DNA of 64,000 nt from Aristolochia californica (taxonomy: Eukaryota; Streptophyta; Magnoliopsida; Piperales; Aristolochiaceae), in contig JARWKL010000011.1 in NCBI GenBank assembly GCA_029961685.1, positions 6,946,501-7,010,500 on the forward strand. The letters are read 5' to 3'. This document shows, in pieces, positions 55,401 to 64,000 of the stretch. The notes under the pieces were generated by a model that was given only the letters and a program-made list of their open reading frames with translations, was not told the DNA's origin and did no database searches. The position numbers and the translations under genes are program-made. The first letter of the stretch is position 1; each line of letters begins with the position of its first letter.

Positions 55401-57512
55401 GCAAATAACTTTTCTGGCATATGCTCTGATGACAGACGCCAAGGCATTGGGAATGGAGGTGGGGAGAGGTTTTCTTAAGCCCATCCAACCTCACCGGGTC
55501 CCAAACCACCCATCCAACCTAGTAATTTACAGTACATACTGATAAAACAGAGGTACTACAAGTAATTAAGTGAATATAAAGAACAAGAACAAATAGGACA
55601 GGTTTTGTGACTGCTGCCCCCACCCTACCACATCCTTTTCTCTCGAAAAATCATTGACTTTTTTTTTTTTGTTTTTGAAAATGAACCTATTTTCACCTCT
55701 TCCTTCCCCAATGGAAGGAATTGGTTTTCTGTTTTACCTACCCCTGGCTTTCTAAGTTATCAAAGAATTAATATGTGCTAGAAAACTAAGTTGCAGTGAC
55801 GTACCATCCAGCCCCCATCCCATATATAGGGGTGTGATACCAATAGCATCTCTAGCCGCAATGAAACTTTTGTCACGAGTGTCAAGAAGAACAAAGGAGA
55901 ACATACCATCCAACATGTCCACGAAATCTTCACCATATTCCTCATACTGTTATAGAAGAGCATGTGGTGAATATAGAAAAAAATATAGCAGGCCAAGAGG
56001 TGAAGCAAAAAGAGATGCATCTCAGGTGGCAGCCCAAGTTGCCTTGTCTCAGAACCTCTCACTGCCTTTACAGTCTACATTACCTACCTCATCACTTAAA
56101 CAGACAAAAACAGAACTTTGATTCACTTACAAGATGAGCAATGACTTCACAATCACTACCAGTTCGGAATTGGTGAGAGCTCAACTTTCCTCTCAGTTCC
56201 TCATGATTGTAAATCTCCCCATTGACCTAAGCAGCAGTTTTTAAAATTTTAAGAAATCAATCAAGAAACGAATGCCAATAAAAGGATGGCTTCAGCAATA
56301 CAGAATAGTTGTGATTGAATCTTCATTTACAGATCAACTTAACTTTCCAAAGTTCACTGGCCTGATTAAAAAAAAACGCACATGCCAGTCTAGGCTTATT
56401 CTGTTATTAGTGAATGCAATAACTGTAGGAAGCTCAATTATCATTATTTTGGACTCCATTATTAGATGCACCATTGATGAGTATGGGCTAGCCCAAGTTT
56501 CAGATCAAAATGGTATAGGCTTGACTGCTTGCAGCACCTTTTACTGGATCTAAACCACATCTTATCACTGGCATCTTGGCTTGTCTGTGATTTGAGAGCA
56601 AATTCTTATTTGGAAGAAGTGGAGAAGCAACAACAGTGGGGCAAAGTTCTAAAATTGCTCCTTTAGAACATAAATAAATTTGACAAGAGTAGTTGAGTCA
56701 TCTGTTGTTTAAAAGCTGCTACATATAACCAAGTGAAGTAAGAAAGACGGTTCTAGTCTATATCATTTTTCCGTCAAAATAGAAAATTAAACAGCCTAAT
56801 CATTTAGTAGTTCAATTAGACTACATCTCACCTGAAAGCGTCGGAAATTTTTAGAGAGAAAGAAATGCATTTCATCAAGGTTAAAGTTAAGAAACAAATC
56901 ACATACCGTAACAACGATCGTCTTATCTTCATTGTAAAGTGGCTGATCTCCAGAAGTGGGATCTACTATTGCCAGTCGTTGATGAGCAAGGTAACAGTCT
57001 TGATAGCAGTGTAGCCCACTCCAATCGGGGCCTCTATGACGCAACCTGAGTTTATAATGTGAGGTTCACACTTTCAGTATCTTAGTTTCCGGTTCAAGCT
57101 CCCTCAAAAGCCAAACACATGCATATGAGGCTAAGTTGCACACAGGAAGTTTTTTCCGCGAAGCAAATGAAATGTATACAGCAAGCACATACAGACATGC
57201 AGCCCAAAATGTTCACAAGCTTTGCAAGTAGATGGTTATTTCTCAACATTTTACAAGGAAAATCCGAAAACCTTATACGGAAAACTCCGTGAAAACAAAA
57301 GCCGCATTGAAATTTTCCTACAACAAGAGAACTCAAACTTGAAATTCGAAAAGCAAAAAGAAAGAAAGAAAGAAAGATATACCAGTGGGAAAAAAGCAAA
57401 AGGAACAAGGAGAAGGAGAATCTAGAACAAACCTTCGAGAGAGCTCGATAATTCGGGAGCGTTTAGCCTGAGAACACTCGCTGCAGCCAAATACAGCGAG
57501 GATCCCACACAT
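49421..57512 (-). CDS. ASN: Asparagine synthetase, glutamine-hydrolysing, 14 exons
   Basis: Makes asparagine from aspartate, glutamine and ATP in the cytosol; central to nitrogen transport. Exons (minus strand): 57512-57433, 57045-56907, 56226-56131, 55946-55805, 55181-55086, 54924-54830, 53778-53617, 52689-52609, 52512-52291, 51935-51801, 50961-50881, 50750-50664, 50137-50030, 49666-49421. These join in frame to 1770 nt, 589 residues, the normal plant length. The glutaminase domain starts [10 protein letters not shown], with Cys2 the nucleophile; then [10 protein letters not shown] and [12 protein letters not shown]. The synthetase domain has the PP-loop SGGLDSS at residues 233-239, then [11 protein letters not shown] and [11 protein letters not shown]. 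All introns are GT-AG except intron 6, which appears to be GC-AG. Intact. Whether it is the light-repressed ASN1 type or the other class cannot be settled here. Confidence 0.97.
54828..54829 (-). other. GC splice donor of ASN intron 6
   Basis: Exon 6 ends GAA AAG and the intron starts GCATGC; the next exon begins after an AG at 53779-53780 with GCA GTA TTG. Only this junction keeps the conserved AFEK-AVLKR reading. A GC-AG intron is a known minor variant of the usual GT-AG type. Confidence 0.75.
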
Positions 57513-57604
57513 GGCGGCTGACAGTGGAGAAACGCAGCAAAATTTTCAGGTAGGGAGTCGAGTAACGATGGAGGGGCGGGCGAAGGAATCCAGAGGAATC
57601 TGTA

Positions 57605-57611
57605 TTTTATA
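57605..57611 (-). promoter_or_regulatory. TATA box of the asparagine synthetase gene
   Basis: The minus strand reads CTATAAAATA about 95 bp upstream of the start codon, leaving a 5' leader of about 60-65 nt. Good consensus and position. Confidence 0.6.
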
Positions 57612-57824
57612 GGCACCGTTGGATTTCAATCGCTTTTATGAAGATTCTGATATGCATTAAGAACGTGAAAAGGGTATGTTTGTTATTTTAAAGTTAATAA
57701 ATTGATTATATTATTATAATTTAGCGTATCTTTCATATTTAAGATAAAAAAATTGATTATATTTAAAATAAAATAAAATATAGCTAAAAGGCTATTTTTT
57801 GTTATATTCTATTGAACATTAATC

Positions 57825-58083
57825 TATTGAGCACCTTATCAAACTGCGAGATAGTCTCAAAGAAGTCTCAAAGAGCCAAAATTATTATAATGGAGTCTTA
57901 TAAGAGTCTCACAAGAGGAGGTCTCACAGAAGAGTCTCATATATTATGTTTAATTGTTCTATGACTTATCTTTTAGTGTTTAACTTTGGGTGTAACTATT
58001 TCTCTCCTCTATTATAAATAGAACTCATTGTACTCAAATTATATAAATTCAATGAAGTTTTTCACTATTTCATAAATTCAATA
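57825..58083 (+). repeat. R-family LTR, degraded
   Basis: TGGAGTCTTATAAGAGTCTC, GAGGAGGTCTCACAGAAGAG and TTTAGTGTTTAACTTTGGG match the R LTRs at 33056 and 35230; it ends CATAAATTCAATA. No internal region attached, so a solo or truncated LTR. Confidence 0.75.
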
Positions 58084-59604
58084 ATTTTTGTGGCTTAGTG
58101 GAATTTTATACTAGAAATAAAGGTATCGTCATGTTTTCATTTATTAATGTAAGACATATGTATCATTTGTAAAAGTTAACTTTGTTAAGATTTAATGGGT
58201 TTTTATTAAAAACCCAATAAGTTTTATTAGACTCTGAATAAAAAGCCATTGGATTTATTAATGGATTCGGTTTAAATTATTCAACCTCTAAACTCTAAAC
58301 CTAAATCATTAACAACCCTAATAGTGTGACGGCTACTAATTATTGGTCTGATGTGTAACTTTGATTGGTAAATGAATCGTAGGGTTCCACAATGCATAAA
58401 CAATTTTAACGTTTAAAAATAATAATATAAATATTAATAAATTAAAAAAATTAAAATTTTTCAAAATTATAAAATAATAAAAAGTAATAAAGCACTATAT
58501 CAATTGTTTGGGTGAGGAGATGAAGGGCAATAATTCATCTTCCTTCATTGAAGCCCTCCTTAGTTGAGGCTCTCCAACATATCTGTTTCCTCCATTCACC
58601 CCCTTTGGAGTTCTATTATTGAAGCTCAAGAGTAGTTTTTTATTACTTATAAGTTGAATTTATTGTATTTAATATATTAAAATTTATAAAATAGATAATT
58701 AAGTATTTTTTTCCATTCATTAAAACCTTGTAATTCTTCTCTAAAATACGTAGAAAAGATTTTGAGCAGCTTTCTTCCATTTCATTATGTCTTCTGTAGA
58801 CTTTATCTGAAGTAAAGCTCTACTTTCAAAACCACAAAAACTTTCTCCATAAAAAAAATGGATATATTGCTCTGGGATAATTGAACCCCAAAACATTTCT
58901 TAACTGAAGTTTCATTAGGAACTACATTTGGCATGGTTGACATATATGGAGCAAGAAAACAAACCATTAAATTCTCCTGTTCACCGGTTCAATTAACCAG
59001 TCTTTCCAATTCAATCCTCATACAAATAGGCTAAGTAGGACTAATTGGTGCTCACAAACCTGGATAACACATTTTAATTGTCACAAAAATAAAAAATCAA
59101 AATAAAGAGAGAGATGTCTAGCAACAGTTTTGATATAAGCATGTGAGATATTTGAGTCGAAAATATAAATAAATCTTCACAAAAGTCTATGTTTTTTCTC
59201 TAAAAAAACACCACTCTATGAAGTAATGAAATGAAGAGGAATAACGAAAGAAAGGAGAGAAAGAGAGAGAGGGGGGGAGCTCTAGTTTGTGTTCTGGATC
59301 GACCCTTAAACTATCTTATAACTTAAGTGAAAACATAGTACAAAGACAAATACTCTTGTACACGTATACCCTTATAAATCCCACTCTACACGTCCAAAAT
59401 TACAAAAAAATAAACCATAGAAACCCTTAAACATGTTGAGTACGACAACATCTTTACTATGAGGTATAATGTATATAAAATTACCAAAGTACCCTTTATA
59501 TTGTTTTCTAATGCTCCTCTACAATTTGGAGCATAAATGTCTATACGCCTTAGCTTGTTACAAAAAGCCCTATATTCATGCTTACCTAAGGCTTTATTGA
59601 ACAT
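58084..59604. other. AT-rich non-coding stretch
   Basis: No gene. 58180-58300 contains inverted phrases around GGGTTTTTATTAAAAACCC. 58400-58490 is strongly AT-rich. 59240-59420 has an AG-rich tract and a phrase GATCGACCCTTAAACTATC near 59300 that could be LTR debris. Confidence 0.45.
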
Positions 59605-60038
59605 TGTTGATTTATAGGGCCTTTTTTCACATAATAATAACAATGGATTAAGAGAAGAGAAGAAGAAGAAGAAAGGAGGAGAAGAGAACAACTCTAGTTC
59701 GTGGAGAGGCTAGGAGGAGAAACCAAGGGAGAGAAAGAAGAGACAAAATAAAAGGGAGACAAGAGGGAGAATGAATTTGTGCTTAAGAGGATTAAGCTTA
59801 ATACTCTTCCCCATAACTTGAAGCTCTATTTATAGTTTTGAGAAGGTGTTTACAAATACTACAATGCCCTTAGTGCTACATCCTTCAAAAGAAAAAAGAC
59901 ATAAGAATACATATACCAGTTTGTATTATTACAATTTTATATCATCTTTATAGAAGTTCCCCTTATTTACTAACCATGCAATTGTGTGCCTTATTTATCT
60001 TCTATGCCTCTCCTACTTGTGGGTTGGTCCTTTTAATA
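59605..60038 (-). repeat. T-family Copia 3' LTR, minus strand
   Basis: About 434 bp, plus strand TGTTGATTTATAGGGCC to CCTTTTAATA. Contains GAAGCTCTATTTATAG (promoter on the minus strand) and GTTCCCCTTATTTACTAACC, all matching the copy at 63192-63564. Confidence 0.78.
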
Positions 60039-63000
60039 AACATATCACAAATTTGATTGGTAGATCAACATAGGGGTAACAACTTCCTTCCTTATCAGTA
60101 TATGTTTTATTCTTTCCTCATCAGTATAAAATGGAAGTCAACCTCTGTATGCTTTGTTCTTTCATGGAAGACTAGGTTTTTTGTAATGAATATTGCTATA
60201 TAGTACCATAGTACATGGTCATAGATTCAGCAATCTCCAAATTCAATTTCCAAGCAACTAATCTTACCCACATCAACTCACTAATTGTATGAGCCTAGCT
60301 CTATACTTAGCTTCCACACTAGAATGAGTTACAACATTATGTTTTTCTCTCTTCAACTTATCAAATTTCCTTCCAAGAATACACAACAGCCGTTGGTGGA
60401 TTTTTTTATAAATTTTGGATCTAGCATAATCTACATATGAGAAGGCTTCTATCTTTAAGTGACCATTTTCTTTAAATATTAGCCCCTTTTCCTGGTGACC
60501 TCTTAAATATCTTAATATTCTCTATGTAACTTCCAAATGCACCTTGTGTGAATATTTAATGAATTGACTAACCACATTGACAAAAAAAAAAAAAGATATA
60601 TAAGGACGGGTGATTGTAGCATAAATCAAACTTTCCACTAGCTTGTGATACACTATTTTGTCCTTGAGTTCATCACTACTTCAATCATGAAAATCATGAC
60701 CAATTATCATAAGGGTCCACCAATCTTGCACATGATAGATACTCTAGCAACATGTCTGTGATACACTTTCTCCATGTCAATACAAGCCCATCTTTGCTTC
60801 TAGCAACTTCAATTCCAATGAAGTATTTTAAAGAACAATTGGGAAGTGTTTAGTAGGTGTGCGTTTACCTCCTCGAGGTCCTTGACGTCACTTCTTCATA
60901 AATAATGTCATCCACATACACCAATAGTATCATAATATCATATGACCGCTTCATAACAAAGAGAAAGTGGTCCCAATGACACTGAGAAAATCCGATTTAC
61001 ATAACCACCTGGTGAAACTCCTCAAACCATGCTCTAGGGCTCTGTTTAAGACCATATATCGCTTTCTTGAGTTTACATATTTTTCTAGTATTCCCCTTGA
61101 GTAACATACTCGGGAGGTTGTTCTATATAGACCTCTTCCTTCAAGTCACCATATAAGTAGGCATTTTTAACGTCCAGCTGGAACGTGGCCAACCCTAATT
61201 AATAACAACAAATACTAGCATATGTACTAAAGTCAATCTGACTACTAATAAGAAAGTTTCAAACACATCAATGCCGTAGGGCTAGGTGTGTCCTTTGACA
61301 ACCAACTGAGTCTTTTAAGTCTTAATGGAACCATCCACTCTATATGTCATAGTATATACCCAATGGCATCCAACAATAGTAGCACTATGAGGCATATCAC
61401 ATAAAGTCCATGTGCCTCTATCACGTAAGCCTCCATCTTAGCGTCTATAACCAACTTCCAATGAGGAAATAGAAGAGCATCCTACATAGAAGTAGTAACG
61501 GTGTAGAAATGTAAGGACAAAGCAAAATGTTTGTATTGGTCAGACAAAGAATCAAAAAACACATAATTTGATAATGGATATAGAGTATACTTATGGGCAC
61601 ATTTCCGAAGAGCAACAGGAAGATGCAAATTAGTTACCTTAGGATCCATAGGCAAAGTGAAATCTAGAACAAGTGAGACAGAAGGAACTGGAGCTTTGTG
61701 CTTTGCTTCAAGTCTTTATTGATATTCTTTGAAGGGCTTTTGTATATAAATAGTCTTTGAGGGACTAGGAACATGTTCCACAAGAGTGGGAGCAACTGTT
61801 TCAAGACTTGTAAAAAGCTTAGCAATATTTGTATTAACCGAAGAACAGAAGAGAATATCTTCAAAAAATATCACATCAACAAATACAAATGTCTACTTAG
61901 AGGAAGGACAAAAACATTTGTATCCCTTCTGTGTTTGAGAATACCCAGAAGACACATTATATTGCCCAAGGAGAATTTATCTGTGGAAGAACAAAACACA
62001 TGGGCGAAACATATACACCCAAATTTATGAGGAGATAAAGGGAACAACTATCTAAAGACATTAACACCTAGATGAGAATTTTACCCCCAAGAATTGTGGA
62101 AGGCATCATTTTGATAAGTAAAAATGCAGTAATTACTACATCACCCCAATATGACTTGGGAATATTCATATGAATAAGCATCTCTGTACAACTTCTAAAA
62201 GATAGTGATTTTTACATTCAGGTACCCCATTATGTTGAGGAGTAAATACACATGGTGATTGGTGGATGATACCATGACTATGGCAGAAATGATCAATTTT
62301 TCTATTCATAAATTCCAAACCATTGTTAGTGAGAAGAATACAAAAAGAACCATCAAACTGGGTCTTGATTTCGTCATATTTTTTTTGGAATACATCAAAT
62401 ACTTAAGATTTCAGATTTCTCCCTTAGGAGATACATCCAATTAACACGACTAAAGTCTTTAATAAAGAAAACGAAGTACTTATAACCAAAGACATTGGAC
62501 ACAAGACAGGGTCCCCATACATCCGAGTGAATAATTTCAAACAAACTATCACTCTTCGTTTGGCTTAAGGAGAACATGGTACTATGGTGCTTACTTAATT
62601 GATAGGAGTCATATTGAAATGATAAACTAGAAGGAAACTCATGAAACAATTGAACCAAGTTTAGTGGAGGAGTATATCCTAATCGTAGGTACCACTAGAA
62701 GGGGAAGACTATAGCATGAAGAGCGTGTGATAGAAGTTGTGGATGGCCTTTCAGATGATATAGTCCACCTCTCTCACTCACGGAACCAATTATCCTTCTC
62801 GTCTTGAGATCCTAAAATACAATGAGATGGATAAAAGGTCACTACACAATTTATAGATTTTGTAAGTTGGCTAACTGACAATAAGTTAAGAGGAAATTTA
62901 GGGACAAATAATACAGATTGAGGTGGCAAGAATGGAGATGGAGGAACAACGTTACTCACTCCCTGAACTAAACACATTGACCCATCAACTAGTGTGACAT

Positions 63001-63191
63001 GTTTAATGACAGGGGATTCTTTTTAAGTTATTGATTAAGAAAGACATACCTAACATATGAGTGGACACACGTGAGTTAATAACCAAAAAGGGTGAAGGAC
63101 ACACATGTAAGGATCACTTACTTGAACTAGAAAGAGTGGGAGTGGCAAGTGTAGGCCGGGCTGCAAATGTTGGAGCGGAGGATGTAGCAAT
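60039..63191 (-). pseudogene. T-family Copia pol remnant (protease, integrase, RT, RNase H)
   Basis: Minus strand from 63191: a serine- and threonine-rich spacer; protease remnant with INS.VSTHMLG in place of the usual DSGA (about 63080); FPLNLLSVSQLTKS (about 62900); integrase with LFEIIHSDVWGP (about 62560); RT with [22 protein letters not shown] (about 61185-61110), YGLKQ (about 61050) and an intact YVDD core (about 60908-60919); RNase H with HSSVEAKYR (about 60330). Many stops. Gag is missing: the LTR at 63192 abuts the protease spacer. Confidence 0.8.
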
Positions 63192-63564
63192 TGTTGATTT
63201 CTAGGGCCAACACTTAAACACAAAATATTTCAAGGGACGGAGAGAAGAGAGGAGCTCTAGCTCTTGGAAGGGAAGAGAGAATAAACCAAGGTAGAGAAAG
63301 AAGAGGAAAAGAGAGAGAGGTGTAAGGTCGAATTTGAGACAGGAAGAAGAGGCTTGAATGCTCAACCCCATGCCTTGAGGTTGTGTTTCTGGTTGTGGGA
63401 TGGTATTTATAATGACTAGAATGCCCTTGGGGTTACATGCTTCAAAAAGAAAAAGATATAATAGTAAATACATCAGCTTGCACAATTACAATTCTATGCC
63501 ATCTATAGAAGTTCTCCTTATTTACTAATCATGCCACCCCTATACATGTGGGTGTCTTTTAACA
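63192..63564 (-). repeat. T-family LTR of a second copy, minus strand
   Basis: 373 bp, plus strand TGTTGATTTCTAGGGCC to GTCTTTTAACA. On its right a purine tract (minus strand CCAGCTTGATGGGGAG, 63565-63580) shows that it is the 3' LTR of another element continuing beyond 64000, not the 5' LTR of the remnant to its left. Confidence 0.78.
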
Positions 63565-64000
63565 CTCCCCATCAAGCTGGTTTTTGTAACTTCACTTTGC
63601 AAATAATTTTTTCAAGAAACTTATGTGTTAGAAAAAGAAATTTAAATAGCCTTGCTTTGATTTATCTTGTTCTTGTTCCCATCTAGCTTGTAATCTTCAT
63701 CTTGTTCTCCCTCTTACTTCGATATTCTAGTCACATCAAATTTGTTTACCACAACACGTAAAATTCTTCATTGTACATACTTCTTCTTCTCAAATAACTG
63801 CAACATCCATATTTCAATTCGAAAGGACGCACAACCACTACAACACTCAACTTCCAATCTGAATTCTTACATGTAAAAAAATAAGAAGAGGGTGTACATC
63901 AAATTAATAGAGTAATGAATGTGACCAGACTTGATTCAACTTATAGAATCCACAATGTTTGCTTCCATCACCTACTTCATCCTTCATACTTCTCCCTTTA
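63565..64000 (-). mobile_element. 3' untranslated tail of a second T-family element, partial
   Basis: Purine tract at 63565-63580, then non-coding tail (AACTTCACTTTGCAAATAA, TCTTCATCTTGTTC, ATTCTAGTCACATCAAA) resembling the tails downstream of RNase H in the R-family elements. It runs off the window edge; no coding seen. Confidence 0.6.

Overview
This is a plant nuclear window: spliced genes with GT-AG introns, plant gene families (a UDP-glycosyltransferase with the plant PSPG box, an ER-type small heat-shock protein, a 14-exon asparagine synthetase) and dense nests of LTR retrotransposons. The sequence alone does not fix a species; a flowering plant with many decayed Copia and chromodomain Gypsy elements fits best.

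Layout. 1-4013 is the 3' part of a decayed Gypsy element. 4014-5700 is non-coding. 5711-9319 is a degenerate SIRE-like Copia element on the minus strand (called S here). 9324-16830 is a minus-strand non-autonomous LTR element (family N1) whose 5' LTR is broken by a Gypsy cluster (11929-16673). 17110-24113 is a minus-strand UGT gene broken by a young Copia element (17565-23034). 24615-27331 is a second N1 copy on the plus strand. 27332-28890 is pyrimidine-rich, AT-rich and LTR debris. 28890-31707 is a third Gypsy element. 31709-39620 is a nest of Copia remnants (families R and S and an N1-like LTR). 40419-40973 is an intact small heat-shock protein gene. 41151-43960 is a repeat-rich S-family LTR with a PBS and gag remnant. 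44454-46157 is an intact two-exon pseudouridine synthase gene, and 49421-57512 an intact asparagine synthetase gene convergent with it. 57650-64000 is again R and SIRE-unrelated Copia debris.

The three intact genes look like ordinary housekeeping, nitrogen and stress genes and do not form a cluster. Everything else is retrotransposon biology. The most interesting signal is family N1: it has LTRs, PBS and PPT but no recognisable gag-pol; both copies carry a related tandem repeat upstream of the polypurine tract with very different copy number; both carry a short perfect palindrome; and the minus-strand copy contains, in antisense, a piece of UGT exon 1 plus the start of its intron that is about 91% identical to the UGT gene 12 kb away.

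Limits: all alignments were made by eye. Boundaries of old elements are approximate, and lineage names for retrotransposons are tentative. Family letters (N1, R, S, T) are labels used only here.
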